Shown piece after piece: positions 1 to 9,085 of a stretch of 64,000 nucleotides of DNA. Source of the stretch: Trichomonas vaginalis G3 (taxonomy: Eukaryota; Parabasalia; Trichomonadida; Trichomonadidae). The notes below the pieces were generated by a model. That model worked only from the letters and a program-made list of their open reading frames with translations. It was not told where the DNA came from and made no database searches. Position 1 is the stretch's first letter; each line of letters begins with the position of its first letter. Position numbers and translations under genes: made by a program. The stretch lies in NCBI RefSeq assembly GCF_026262505.1, contig NC_067207.1, forward strand, positions 32,022,082 to 32,086,081, in the 5' to 3' direction.

Positions 1-62
1 CTGCATGTGAAGGAAGAAGCTTCTGGTAAGTTTCTTATAGCCATATACATCGGCACGCAGGA

Positions 63-87
63 NNNNNNNNNNNNNNNNNNNNNNNNN
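63..87. other. Assembly gap (25 Ns)
   Basis: A run of 25 N lies just before the first gene. The sequence to its left (1-62) is too short to assign. Its join to the rest rests on the assembly. Confidence 0.99.
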
Positions 88-205
88 GGTGTTGAGAACG
101 ACATAGACGGCGAACTTGAAGGAGCTCAAACCACAATTGCAACCAAAATTGCACAAGTCAAGAAAGATAGCTCCACTTAAAGCTACCAAAGCTACTCTTG
201 ACCTC

Positions 206-601
206 ATGGATACTTACCGTTTAGAAGTAAAGAGTGGAATAAGACAATTAAAATTAAAACTTCTAAACTACGAAGCTATACTCCAAAAGTTAGCAGAAAT
301 GAGAAGACTTTACCAGAGCTACTTACATGTAAGGGACTTACCTTCAAGCAGTCCGACCAAAGATGAATTTTCTGACATTGTCCCAATTTTGTCCGAAAGT
401 CAGCTCAGATGTTTTGAACTGCTCCCAACATATCCAGAATATGAACGTTTGCCTGAACTCTTCCGCAATCTCAAAAAACGTTTTTTGGTTCTCATGTTCG
501 AAACTTTTATCGGAAGAGACAACAAACGTTCAGAAGAAGAACAAGATATTATTTTAAACTTGTTGTATGACTTAACCGTCATAACAAGCTTTTTGAAGTA
601 A
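206..601 (+). CDS. Hypothetical Maverick protein
   Basis: The open frame runs from about 107 to 601, but its first ATG is at 206, giving 131 residues (MDTYRLEVKSG at the start). I do not recognise the family. It is mostly helical by composition, with Lys/Arg/Leu-rich stretches in the first half and a conserved-looking aromatic and Leu pattern (FELLPTYPEYERLPEL) in the middle. It precedes the HNH gene by 32 bases on the same strand. The sequence before 206 is also open and basic, and the assembly gap lies just upstream, so the true start may be lost. Confidence 0.4.
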   Translation: MDTYRLEVKSGIRQLKLKLLNYEAILQKLAEMRRLYQSYLHVRDLPSSSPTKDEFSDIVPILSESQLRCFELLPTYPEYERLPELFRNLKKRFLVLMFETFIGRDNKRSEEEQDIILNLLYDLTVITSFLK

Positions 602-633
602 AACCGTCATTCTCAAACCACTTCATTTTTTCG

Positions 634-1323
634 ATGTCCGAACAAGCACCGAAGCCGAACACAATGGCAGATGTCCTTTCAATGTTGCCAGACAAGCGCC
701 CAGTTCAAATTCAAATTTTGAATTTGAAAGCTCATCTGACAAACACCGTTAAGACTCTCCAAAGTAGTCTTATGGAAGAGATGAAGGGACTTAAAGGTGA
801 GTTCCTCATGAACCAAGCTTCCAATGAGAAAGTCCTGAACGATTTGACGGAAACCTTGCGCATTTACGCGAGAGAGAACCGAGACCTTGCCAGACTCATC
901 TACCGTTTCTTCGAAGAGATAGATGCCATCTGGAAGGTACTCGGAAAGGACAGAACCTCCAACACCGTAATTCGTGAGTACCAAATTGAAGAAGGTATTA
1001 TCAAAGAAGAGGAAGAAGAGGAAGAAGAAGAAGAAGAGAAACACGAAGAAAAGGAAGTTTGGGCAACCCTTGTTGCCGATGACGCTTACGAAATTTCCCA
1101 ACCCTACCCATACCAAATCCGCAACAAGGAGACAGGCAAGGTTCTTACCCCAGTCCTCAACAACTTGGGACACTTGAACCTTAACCTTCGGAATCGCGGT
1201 TCAATCTCCATGGGCAAGCTTGTCGCAATTCAATGGGTTCCAAATCCAGACAAGAAGACGAGGGTCAGACACATTGACGGTGACAAGCTCAACAACCGTA
1301 AGGAGAACCTCGAGTGGTTCTAA
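634..1323 (+). CDS. HNH endonuclease-like protein with coiled-coil N-terminus
   Basis: A 229-residue protein. The C-terminal 90 residues match the plan of phage free-standing HNH (HNH_3 type) nucleases: LVAIQWVPNP, then VRHIDGDKLNNRKENLEWF, in which His, Asn and Asn form the H-N-N metal site. Before it is a NUMOD4-like stretch (residues about 140-185, with YQIRNKETG). Residues 1-120 look helical, and a run of about a dozen glutamates at about 122-134 links the two halves. The family cuts DNA and often acts as a homing nuclease. Here it may be a selfish passenger or serve the element; which is unknown. The ATG at 634 follows the stop of the previous gene by 32 bases. Confidence 0.75.
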   Translation: MSEQAPKPNTMADVLSMLPDKRPVQIQILNLKAHLTNTVKTLQSSLMEEMKGLKGEFLMNQASNEKVLNDLTETLRIYARENRDLARLIYRFFEEIDAIWKVLGKDRTSNTVIREYQIEEGIIKEEEEEEEEEEEKHEEKEVWATLVADDAYEISQPYPYQIRNKETGKVLTPVLNNLGHLNLNLRNRGSISMGKLVAIQWVPNPDKKTRVRHIDGDKLNNRKENLEWF

Positions 1324-1372
1324 GAGTAAAAAAATTTTATTTTAGGGGGAAACCCCAAGTAAATTTAAGTTT

Positions 1373-1636
1373 TTATTTAGATAAGTAGCTTAAATTAAGG
1401 GTAATTTGCAAAATTAGTTCCCGACCTTTGAATTGGGCTCTTTCGTTATCCCAGTTGCGTAGGAGGTCGTCCCAGAGGAGTTGGTAGAATTGCCAATCCA
1501 AGGACGATTTGTCCTCCCAGGCATTGAGGATGTACTGCTCGTAGAGTTTCATGACCTCTGCCTTGCACCAGACACCCTCTCCCTTGGAAAGTAAGGCTTC
1601 TTCGAAGTGCTCGAATGCGATTGGCTGCGGGACCAT
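1373..1636 (-). CDS. Hypothetical small Maverick protein
   Basis: First ATG of this frame gives 87 residues beginning MVPQPIAFEHFEEALL. The protein is rich in Trp, Tyr and acidic residues (SSLDWQFYQLLWDDLLRNWDNERAQF). I know no family for it. It is on the strand of the polymerase block and ends convergent with the HNH gene. The open frame continues a few codons upstream without an ATG, so the start is uncertain. Confidence 0.35.
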   Translation of the reverse strand: MVPQPIAFEHFEEALLSKGEGVWCKAEVMKLYEQYILNAWEDKSSLDWQFYQLLWDDLLRNWDNERAQFKGRELILQITLNLSYLSK

Positions 1637-1825
1637 CCGAAATGACACTTTTTGTCCGTTTGGTCAATGTTCGTGTCTCGTGCCATAGTCGACGAAAATA
1701 CAGACAAACAGGTTATATATGAGTTTGAGACCAAGAATGGTGTAACTCGACCTGTCCGATTCAAAGACTCCGAGGGCGACCATGAAATTAAACGGAAATT
1801 AGCTAGGAAGGAATATAAAAATTTT

Positions 1826-3229
1826 TTATTTCATGCAATGTTTTATTTCTGTGCCGTCTTCAAGTATGCCCCAGTACTTACGCTTGGAGAGGACATGAAC
1901 TTCGGTGAAAATTTTGTCCAATTTGAATTGACCCATCTTTTCACCGACTAAACCCATTTCAATGAGTTTGTTATAGCCTTCTTTGTTCGTCATGAGTGCG
2001 TCGATGTTCTCATAGTAAACCACAACTTTGGATTTGACTTCGGAGAAGAATTTGTTGTAGTTGTCAAGGACTGCCTTTGCGAACTGAGGGTAAGACCAAT
2101 GTTCGACAATAGGTTTTAATGTGGTTACTAAGCCACTTTGACCTTGAGTGAATTCGTACTTCAAAACAAAAGGAGAAAACCTTTCAACAAAGTTGTCGAC
2201 CTTCTCATAATGTTTACTCTTCATCTCTTGAGGTTTCTTAATGGAATATCCCCATGTCGAATTCATAAGCAATTTGAGTGTCATTGCAAGTTTGGGGTTT
2301 GAAGCTTTCCTAATATCATACAGTTGTTGTATGACTTTTCCAACTGTATAGTTCCTTCCCGGGAACTCACCATCTTCGTTTGGAATTCCAGTCGGAATAT
2401 ATTGGACAAACCTCATGTACGCAGCGTTAAGGTCGACATAGTATATCTTTTCGTATGAGTCGAACTTGTCGCATCCAATCGGACCAGTTTGTGGAAATTC
2501 AAGTGAGTCTCTTATCTTTTGAGAAACTTCTCCTGTTATCTCATAAACATCGTCAAAGCAACCTGTTTCATATAAAATCTTCTGACCTAACTCTGATGCT
2601 CTCCAATACAATTTGACGTCGATTGGATGTCTCAATGGAAGTTTGTTTATAGCATCTTGAAGTTCTTGCAACCTCATTGGAAGTTCTTCTGGTTCAGGTT
2701 GGTATCCGAACAATCCAACTCCTTTTGGAGCTGTGTACTTCTTTTGTGCTATAACTTTGTCTGGAACAACTTTTGGTCTTACTAACAATGAAAAGTTTGT
2801 TTCGTCTTTTGGTACAAAAGTTTCTGTCAGCTTGTCATCTGGAATTGGTTCCAACAAGCCTTTCTCGAAAAGAATGTTTACAGCTCTGACAATGTTGCAC
2901 TTGCCTTTTCCGAACAATGGGTTTGTAAGACTTTCGTTCAACATGAAGTGGTTGTGGACAATTGCAATCTTCAACCATGGTAAATTGAACTCAACAACAT
3001 AGTCGTCATGTGAAGAACCTTTAGCTGTAGGTATGTTGACTCGGATATTGACATTTGCCAACGGTGCAATTTTTGCCAATTGACCTCTGAGAATGTACCT
3101 TGTCTTCACACATGACTCAAGATACTTCATCTTCTCATCTGTAACAAGACCAGAGTTCCTGAGACATGTAAGAATACAAGGTTCATTGACAATTGTTTCA
3201 ATTGAATTGTAAATTCCATACCTTGTCAA
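1826..3229 (-). CDS. polB: Diverged family B DNA polymerase, catalytic part
   Basis: A 467-residue frame carrying the order of motifs expected of the palm and fingers of a family B DNA polymerase: YYVDLNAAYMRF (motif A, DxNxxY), TLKLLMNSTWGYS (motif B, KxxMNSxxGY), a Y-rich motif C region (VVVYYENIDALM) and, near the C-terminus, SKRKYWG, matching the KxY box. In Mavericks this enzyme is protein-primed and copies the element. It is clearly different from the PolB of element B, so elements A and B belong to different lineages. No exonuclease signature is clear. The gene region to its right (3247-3977) is on the same strand and probably belongs to it. The gene looks broken in this copy. Confidence 0.62.
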   Translation of the reverse strand: MTRYGIYNSIETIVNEPCILTCLRNSGLVTDEKMKYLESCVKTRYILRGQLAKIAPLANVNIRVNIPTAKGSSHDDYVVEFNLPWLKIAIVHNHFMLNESLTNPLFGKGKCNIVRAVNILFEKGLLEPIPDDKLTETFVPKDETNFSLLVRPKVVPDKVIAQKKYTAPKGVGLFGYQPEPEELPMRLQELQDAINKLPLRHPIDVKLYWRASELGQKILYETGCFDDVYEITGEVSQKIRDSLEFPQTGPIGCDKFDSYEKIYYVDLNAAYMRFVQYIPTGIPNEDGEFPGRNYTVGKVIQQLYDIRKASNPKLAMTLKLLMNSTWGYSIKKPQEMKSKHYEKVDNFVERFSPFVLKYEFTQGQSGLVTTLKPIVEHWSYPQFAKAVLDNYNKFFSEVKSKVVVYYENIDALMTNKEGYNKLIEMGLVGEKMGQFKLDKIFTEVHVLSKRKYWGILEDGTEIKHCMK

Positions 3230-3246
3230 GTCAATGTCAGACTTAT

Positions 3247-3977
3247 TTATGAAGGGAAGTATCCAGCATGTTGTCTGACTGCTTGAGGGTTAGGTTGGTA
3301 CCATTCGAACTTGACACTTGCAATTCCTTCAATTGCATTCAAAATGTCTGAGTCGGAGTCAAACATTTGTTCTCTCTTTGTAGTCTTGAAAGCGTCAAGA
3401 AGTTGTGCGGCTGTTGTGACATTGCCATGTGCATAGTAAATGTGACCGTCCAAATCTGTTATGGTTAGTCTGAGATTGTATCCTTTCTTATTTCCGTCTT
3501 GTATGGCAGCAAGTACACCCATGAAGCCTTCTTTGTTCTTTCCTTCGTCAAAGTTTACTGTAAAGGTTCGACCAGATGTAATTTGACTTCTAACTTCACG
3601 ATACTTCTCATATGCATATCTTGTTCTTTCCATGGGAGCATGTTTGTCTTCACCTTTTCCTTTTTTCCTTCTCAAAGGATACAATTGTTCGTCATGTTTC
3701 CAATAGAATCTGGCAAAGCCGTCGTGTCCTTCAACTTGCGGTTCAGAAACATCGAAAGGCATGTCCATAAGACGTTCTTCTTCTAACCTCTCTAGTCTGT
3801 TTGGATAATTTGCGCGTGCTGTTTCCAATCCATTTCGTAGCGAAGACCAGACAATTTGTCATAGACTTTTATGGGTCTTCCCTTCCTATATTTAAAATTC
3901 TTCGAAACTTTCCAACCATATCTTTCTAACTCTGCTTTTATTCTAGCAGATTTTCTATCCATTCTATATGGGGGCAT
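3247..3977 (-). CDS. Polymerase-adjacent region, unassigned
   Basis: Minus-strand coding sequence directly upstream of the polymerase palm. The main frame (3247-3828, 193 residues) has a basic first half (RRKKGKGEDKH) and a second half with alternating beta-like strands (NLRLTITDLDGHIYYAHG). A short frame from an ATG at 3977 (MPPYRMDRKSARIK) overlaps its beginning. I see no exonuclease or terminal protein motif I would trust. By position it may be the N-terminal part of the polymerase or a separate replication protein. It appears broken in this copy (about one break). Confidence 0.4.
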
Positions 3978-4059
3978 TTTTATAAAAATAAAAAAAATTT
4001 TTTTCTTTACTTTACATAACCACCTGCTGCCATAAGTCTTTGACGCCAACCCATACCAG

Positions 4060-4590
4060 CTAATGAAGGTTGACTTGGTTTAGTTTGAAACTAAACTTTG
4101 GTTTTGGTTTATCTTCAGTTTTTGGTTTCTCTTCTTCTATCGGTTTTTCGTCACTTTTCGGTTCCTCTGACTTTACCTCACTTGCAGGAACAGTTGTGTC
4201 GTCAACATCTTCATAAATATCATATGCCATTTGTTTTTGTTTTCCTTTCAACTTTTTGTGTTTGTTGTAAAGTTTAGAATATTTCGACTCTAAGTCAATG
4301 AGATGTTCTATAATGAACTGTTGGTCAGTGAAGTAAACTTTTCCATCTGTTGTCTCGAAAGCTCCTTCAGACTTCAATATTTTATTTGTGAGAGTCTGTT
4401 TCTTTTTTGAGATACTAGCCGTTCCATTTCTATGAAAAGTGACTTTATAGTTAGGGTTTGTATTTCCAGACCTGGCACTTTCTATTATTGAATTTTTCTC
4501 TTCATCTGTAAGTTCTTTGACAGGTTTTGACAATGGTTCTGAACTTTTTGTTTGTGGTGTCAAATCTACCGTTTCAACTTCTTCGGTCAT
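4060..4590 (-). CDS. Hypothetical Lys/Glu-rich Maverick protein
   Basis: A 176-residue, highly charged protein. The N-terminal third is acidic and Ser/Thr-rich, the middle (about 60-120) has a KVYFTDQQFIIEHLIDLESKYSKL helix, and the C-terminal third is a Pro/Lys/Glu low-complexity tail. Its leader, read on its strand, is TTTTTTACTGAGATGAA directly before ATG, and the next small gene upstream has the same leader. A similar-sized charged protein sits next to the left arm of the terminal repeat in element B (60947-61312), but I cannot show that they are related. Confidence 0.5.
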   Translation of the reverse strand: MTEEVETVDLTPQTKSSEPLSKPVKELTDEEKNSIIESARSGNTNPNYKVTFHRNGTASISKKKQTLTNKILKSEGAFETTDGKVYFTDQQFIIEHLIDLESKYSKLYNKHKKLKGKQKQMAYDIYEDVDDTTVPASEVKSEEPKSDEKPIEEEKPKTEDKPKPKFSFKLNQVNLH

Positions 4591-4596
4591 TTCATC

Positions 4597-4761
4597 TCAG
4601 TAAAAAATTTTAGTTTGGTTTGTTTTCAACTGGTTTTTAGGTTTTTTAAGTCGGTCTAAAACTTCCTGAGGTATAGGAAGAACTTGACAAACACGTGGTG
4701 TAACTGCTGGAAGCCGACAAATCCATCTTGAACCCATTTGTCTCAATGCTGTATTGTTCAT
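4597..4761 (-). CDS. Small hypothetical protein (54 aa)
   Basis: A 54-residue frame from the ATG at 4761, starting MNNTALRQMGSRWICRLPAV. It is supported mainly by its position between two genes on the same strand and by a leader (TTTTTTACTGAGATGAA) identical to that of the 4060-4590 gene. The product is basic, Pro-rich in the middle, and of unknown function. Confidence 0.35.
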   Translation of the reverse strand: MNNTALRQMGSRWICRLPAVTPRVCQVLPIPQEVLDRLKKPKNQLKTNQTKIFY

Positions 4762-4780
4762 TTCATCTCAGTAAAAAACT

Positions 4781-5182
4781 TTACATTCCCCACGTTTGAG
4801 GCGGTTGCGGTTGGTTATTGTTTACCCACTGTTGTGCATGGTTATATCCTCTGTTAAAGAATCTTTCACCTTGGTCCATATAGTGTCCTGCTTGGTTATA
4901 GTAGTCATTTGCTTTGTTATAATAGTTTCCTGCTTGTCTTCCTACATTGTCCATCCATCCTTGAACTTTTCCTCTTGTTTCAGGATTTGGAATAAGATTT
5001 GCTGCATCTCGTGCTACATCCCAACCTTTCTGTACAGTTTGTATAATAGGTTGTGCTTTCTCTTTAAGTATACCTAATGTACTCAAAATCTTCCTTCCAA
5101 CTCCAAATACACCTCTGGCTATTGTTCCCACTGCGGGCAAAAATCTGGATGCAACTCCTGCTAATGCGCCAAATAAACCCAT
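4781..5182 (-). CDS. Small virion-type protein with amphipathic N-terminus
   Basis: A 133-residue protein. It begins MGLFGALAGVASRFLPAVG, a glycine- and hydrophobe-rich amphipathic segment with a myristoylation-like MGLFG start, followed by a basic helix and a Tyr/Asn/Gln-rich tail with repeats of the type YNKANDYYNQAGHYM, ending in NNQPQPPQTWGM. This plan resembles adenovirus pVI or pX-like minor virion proteins, which bind DNA or break membranes at entry. That assignment is by analogy only. The 80-residue protein at 8302-8544 has the same overall plan. Confidence 0.55.
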   Translation of the reverse strand: MGLFGALAGVASRFLPAVGTIARGVFGVGRKILSTLGILKEKAQPIIQTVQKGWDVARDAANLIPNPETRGKVQGWMDNVGRQAGNYYNKANDYYNQAGHYMDQGERFFNRGYNHAQQWVNNNQPQPPQTWGM

Positions 5183-5198
5183 TTCTTATGGTTAAAAA

Positions 5199-5797
5199 AT
5201 GACGAATCCAAACAAGGACCCCTATGTTTCTAAAGCGACAAAGAAAGCACTCATGATAAAAATCTTTAGTTCAACACCAAATGCTTGGTTTATGGATATC
5301 TTGGAAAACATTCCGAGGTATAGAGAAGATGGACCACCATACTGGCTAATATTTGTCGGTCAAAACACAAGATACTGTGAAGCCATACCATTACAGTCCA
5401 AAAATATTTTAGATGTGAAAACTGCTTTGACAATATTCGTTGACAAATACCATCCAACAAAACTGACATCTGACTGTGAAAGTTCTTTCAAATCAGATGA
5501 TTAAAAAACTATCTGCGTTCAAAAAATGTAAACCAATATTTCATTGTCGACCAAAACCATTCTGCTCTTGGTGTCATTGACAGTTGTATAAAAATCTTAA
5601 GAGACTTAAACCAACCACAAGGTGGTGAAGCAAATGAAATGTCATATGACGACAAATATAGACACTTCTCCATGGCAAAGATGAGACAAGTTTTAAATAT
5701 TTACAATAGCCGTAAACAAAAAGGTTTGGGAAACCACTCCCCCGAAGAAATGAAAAACAACCCTGACTTAGAGAAAGACTATATATTTAATATTTAG
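5199..5797 (+). CDS. Retroviral-type integrase, catalytic region (broken)
   Basis: This region encodes the core of the Maverick integrase (rve/RNase H fold), which cuts and joins the element ends to a 6-bp staggered target. Visible marks are WFMDILENIPR (first catalytic Asp), then KYHPTKLTSDCESSF (second Asp, TSDCE block), and further on a HSALGVIDSCIKILRD stretch matching the third catalytic segment, followed by YNSRKQKGLG and HSPEEM. The gene looks broken in this copy (about one break). The start ATG at 5199 is divergent from the gene at 4781-5182, with only 16 bases between. Confidence 0.8.
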
Positions 5798-5820
5798 TCA
5801 AAAGAGACAAACAAGAAAGA

Positions 5821-6156
5821 ATGCCAGGCTTCAAACTTAAGAAAGGTGACAAAGTAAAAATAGAAATACCTAAACGCGACCCATATGAAAATACTATTGA
5901 CTATGACAACAATGGGAACTCGACAGGTACTCACATTCGTGTTCGTAAAAATAGAAGAAAGTATACAAGAGAATATTATGAAGTTTTAGGCAAACATGGC
6001 AAAATGTACAGACTGCAAGCAGAAGATAAAACTACTATTGTCAGACCTCGTTTCAAACTTGTCAAAGTTCAAGGTGGTATACTTTCAAAGACAGTTCCTA
6101 ACAAATATAAGACAACTCCTGACGAATATGCTAAAGAAGTTGAAAATGACGACTAA
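5821..6156 (+). CDS. Integrase C-terminal SH3/chromo-like protein
   Basis: A 111-residue basic protein beginning MPGFKLKKGDKVKIEIPK. FxxGDxV is the usual first strand of the SH3-like DNA-binding domain at the C-terminus of retroviral and Maverick integrases. A run of basic residues (IRVRKNRRKYTREYYEVLG) and a KMYRLQAEDKTTIVRPRFKLVKV strand follow. It lies 23 bases after the integrase catalytic region on the same strand, and element B has the equivalent piece at 47060-47371. It may be a separate gene or the end of the integrase gene. Confidence 0.6.
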   Translation: MPGFKLKKGDKVKIEIPKRDPYENTIDYDNNGNSTGTHIRVRKNRRKYTREYYEVLGKHGKMYRLQAEDKTTIVRPRFKLVKVQGGILSKTVPNKYKTTPDEYAKEVENDD

Positions 6157-6283
6157 GCAATTCTATACCATGCGTAAACTGTCATGTAAGGTGGCATGTA
6201 GTCTTTACTTTGTCCCGTTGTTTGCGTATACCCTGAAACGCGATGTGTATGGTTTCCATCTCCCTGTGTCACCCAGAAACAAT

Positions 6284-7431
6284 TTATAGCAAACTGAACG
6301 TGTCTTTAACATCATATCCTTTACCTTTTTTCATTGCTGACCAATCCCAAAATCTATGCTTATGCCAACCTGCTTGAGATGTACTTAAATCTATGTAGTG
6401 ACTGTGCGCAGGTAAATTTTCACCTGAAATCGTTTTACTTCCACCTGTTTCCTTTGAAGAGTTTGCACAATACAAAAACCTGTCGACTATTTGAGTCCAA
6501 GTTCCGAGACCAAGTACTACTTCTGGTCTGGTAGAGTTCATTGACGTGTAAATAGAACCTATAGGATATATGTTTGAAGTATTTCTGTCTTTAACGTTTG
6601 AAGCTCTGTTTTGTCAGCTTTTTTATCTAACTCATCGTTAACATATGTTTTGTCAGCTTTTTTATCTAACTCATCGTTAACATATGTTTTGTCAGCTTTC
6701 TTATATAAATCTTGAGCAGTGAATTTAACATTGTTTTCATCCTCCATGACATAGACATTTCTACATCTAGTGTATTTCATCGTCGTTATGTCTTCATCCG
6801 ATGTTAAACCTTGTGGAAAGTTAGGAGGTTTCCAATTTAATACATCCCCACCAGTTCCATCAGGTTCTTCAACCGTTCCTGCAATATTTTCTATACCAAC
6901 AGTTGCGAAGAAATCGTGTGTATGTCCAACGGCACTTTTACTGTTTAAGGTTTCTTGTAAGTCTGTTATTTCAGATATAGAATGTGTATGAGTCTTTTTA
7001 GAATATTCGTTTTCAGCTCTTGTCACTTCACTTGACATTTTATTGTCAACATATGTTTTGTCTGCTAGTTCAGGATGAGTATGTTCTTTTGTTGCATAAG
7101 CATTGTTAGCTCTTTCTTCTTCTTTTGCTATTGCATCGTCTACATATTCTTTGTCAGCTTTGTTGTCAACATCCGTTTTCAAAAGAAGTTCATTTATAGG
7201 TTTCTCGTTTAAAGTTCCTTTTGTTGGATTTATACAGACAGTATGGTTCTTATTGTCTTGAAACAGAAACTCATCTGTCATTGGGTTTAATGTCAGTTTT
7301 AAGTTTCCTTCTTTCAATGACTCAGATATCTTAGAATAGTTTGAAAAGTTTGTTGTGTTCTTATTTAGAGCTTGCATAATGAGTTGTCGGTTGTGTTGTA
7401 TTTCTCTCATAGACGCTGTTTCATTTGACAT
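6284..7431 (-). CDS. Phage-like trimeric fibre with collar/tip domain (broken)
   Basis: This gene region encodes a fibre. The N-terminal half (start at 7431) is rich in repeats of the form KADKTYVNDELDK, spaced as in trimeric coiled-coil or beta-helical fibre stalks. The distal part (6284-6541) has the tail-collar or gp10-like tip pattern LGLGTWTQIVDRFLYC, then TGGSK and ENLPAHSH with paired histidines that in phages bind metal inside the trimer. Element B carries a whole-looking relative (52615-53661). In phages such tips bind the host receptor, so this is a candidate attachment protein of a Maverick virion. It looks broken in this copy (about one break). Confidence 0.72.
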
Positions 7432-7449
7432 TTTTATTCTAGATAAAAT

Positions 7450-8298
7450 ATGCTTCCAATAGAAAAAGAAAATTCAAGAGTTGCTACAACTAAACCATTA
7501 GATGAACTTTTTACTAATGTCGGTCAAAAGTTTGAGACAGAGACCGTAAAGCATGAAGGCTATCGTTTTGACTACCCATTAAGATGGCTAAGAGACCCAT
7601 CTGTCACAAAAGCTATTGGCTTTCGTAGAATGAAGTTTGTATCTGTAGAAGATAAAAGTTTTCCATTTATTGTAAGGTTTCATATAGATTATATATCTGA
7701 AGGGAAACGAAAAATGTGGGAAGAAATTGAGCTAATACAAGTTGACCTTTCATCTTCTCTACAGACTGCGTTAAAAAATATAGAAGATAAAATAAATTCA
7801 TGTTATGCAAAATATGCTGATGAATATGCAAATACCGAGAGCACACTTTATGTGAGAATTGTATATGACAAACAAAATTCACAAGTGTCATTTCAAATCT
7901 ACGAAGACAATCCAAAGAAAGACGAACAAATATATACAGAATTCACTGCAATGTCATGGTATTATTTGCAAAGAATGTTAAATCAGAAAGTCGAACTTCC
8001 TTTAGCAAATATTTACAGTCGATATGCAAGAGATGAACCATATTTATTTAAAGATGTTTTCGACCCAGCTGCTATTATTGTTCATGCTTCATTTTCTGGC
8101 GCCCAAAACTCTTTTTTATGCTTGGCAAATGACTTTTACGAAAAACCTACAAAGTTATACGAACCACCAAGTGGAAGTATTTCAGACTTTCAAGTATGGT
8201 TTACTACAGATGGAAGAAAAAGAATAATTCCATTATACCATGCGTTTTACTTAGAACTTAGTTTCATATACAACTACTATCGAACGGTAAAAATATAA
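7450..8298 (+). CDS. Putative minor virion protein (unassigned)
   Basis: A 282-residue protein from a clear ATG, divergent from the fibre gene with an 18-base gap. It is beta-rich by eye, with alternating hydrophobic and aromatic residues (PFIVRFHIDYISEG, TLYVRIVYDKQNSQVSFQIYED, VWFTTDGRKRIIPLYHAFYLELSF). I do not recognise the family by motif. The position next to the fibre and two small amphipathic proteins suggests a structural role such as a penton or fibre-linking protein. The unassigned pieces beside the element B fibre (53686-54251) have a similar look. This is inference. Confidence 0.55.
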   Translation: MLPIEKENSRVATTKPLDELFTNVGQKFETETVKHEGYRFDYPLRWLRDPSVTKAIGFRRMKFVSVEDKSFPFIVRFHIDYISEGKRKMWEEIELIQVDLSSSLQTALKNIEDKINSCYAKYADEYANTESTLYVRIVYDKQNSQVSFQIYEDNPKKDEQIYTEFTAMSWYYLQRMLNQKVELPLANIYSRYARDEPYLFKDVFDPAAIIVHASFSGAQNSFLCLANDFYEKPTKLYEPPSGSISDFQVWFTTDGRKRIIPLYHAFYLELSFIYNYYRTVKI

Positions 8299-8301
8299 TT
8301 T

Positions 8302-8544
8302 TTAATACGGTTGAGGTGTTGGATTTGGTTGCCAACTAGACTGTGGTGCAGGTTCAGGCTGTTGTATAACAGGAGCTTGTTCTTCTGGTTCAGGGTCTTT
8401 AGGTATAATACCAACAAACTGACCTACTCTTTTACCAATATTTTTGACTCCGTTCCAAATTCCTCTTCCTACGGTTTTTATTCCATTCCATATACCTCTT
8501 CCAACATTTCGAAAGAAGTTTCCTATCTTACTGAAGAAACCCAT
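8302..8544 (-). CDS. Small amphipathic virion-type protein
   Basis: An 80-residue protein with two near-identical amphipathic repeats at the start (NFFRNVGRGIWNGIKTVGRG and IWNGVKNIGKRVGQFV), rich in Gly, Trp, Lys and Arg, and a Pro/Gln-rich tail (EPAPQSSWQPNPTPQPY). It begins MGFFSKIG, a myristoylation-like start. Element B has a short counterpart of the same plan (60398-60613, IFKKLWDKVKRGAHKVWETM). By analogy with adenovirus core and pVI proteins it could bind DNA or membranes. It ends three bases from the convergent 7450-8298 gene. Confidence 0.5.
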   Translation of the reverse strand: MGFFSKIGNFFRNVGRGIWNGIKTVGRGIWNGVKNIGKRVGQFVGIIPKDPEPEEQAPVIQQPEPAPQSSWQPNPTPQPY

Positions 8545-8623
8545 TTTACTATATGTAAAAATCTAATGTCCGCCTAGTCTCTTACGTTTCCTGTTGAGTT
8601 CCATAGCATTCTTTAACTGGAGC

Positions 8624-8926
8624 TCATACATTCTGTTTCTCCTCTGGTAGAAAAACATATTCTGGGTCAACTCCTGTGTTCGCGTCATCTGCATAAAGTT
8701 GTTTATATCCCACTTCAGGGTTTGTATAAAACTCTTTCCATCTCATATTTGCATACCATGGTGGCAAACCTAACGCAGCGTCATTTGACATGGCAGTTTG
8801 CATTTGTACATCTGTTGGCACTTGACCATAGTTTGCCATTGCAGTTTGTATTCTAACTTCATTTGGAATATTCTCTGGGTTTGGTTGTCCAGGTTGCTGT
8901 GCATTCGCTAAGTTCTGTGCGTCCAT
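8624..8926 (-). CDS. Hypothetical Maverick protein, Asn/Gln/Pro-rich
   Basis: A 100-residue protein beginning MDAQNLANAQQPGQPNPE. It contains two copies of a VRIQTAMANYGQVPTD-like unit (second copy VQMQTAMSNDAALG) and a WYANMRWKEFYTNPEVGYK stretch. The same gene, almost unchanged, starts at 63752 in element C, so it is conserved between copies at protein level. No function is known to me. Confidence 0.6.
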   Translation of the reverse strand: MDAQNLANAQQPGQPNPENIPNEVRIQTAMANYGQVPTDVQMQTAMSNDAALGLPPWYANMRWKEFYTNPEVGYKQLYADDANTGVDPEYVFLPEEKQNV

Positions 8927-8949
8927 TTAATATTAGATAAAAATATCTC

Positions 8950-9081
8950 TTACGAGTACATATGCTGAACATTTGCTGGTATTGGTTCATCTTCATATTC
9001 TCTGTACCTTTCTGCCACGTCAAATAAGTAAATGACACAATGGAAAAAACCTAAAACAAGTAGTCCTATTTCAAACCACAT
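8950..9081 (-). CDS. Small single-span membrane protein (43 aa)
   Basis: A 43-residue frame: MWFEIGLLVLGFFHCVIYLF forms one membrane segment, and an acidic tail (DVAERYREYEDEPMPANVQ) follows. The same protein is encoded at 63597-63728 in element C with one visible residue difference, which supports it as a real gene. Its ATG is four bases from the methyltransferase stop at 9086, and in element C the two genes overlap. Small membrane proteins of this kind occur in viruses, but its role is unknown. Confidence 0.6.
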   Translation of the reverse strand: MWFEIGLLVLGFFHCVIYLFDVAERYREYEDEPIPANVQHMYS

Positions 9082-9085
9082 TTAC

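Noticed and set aside
679-1173. 164-codon minus-strand frame across the HNH gene
   Set aside because: Antisense shadow of the HNH gene; its poly-Phe stretch mirrors the poly-Glu linker.
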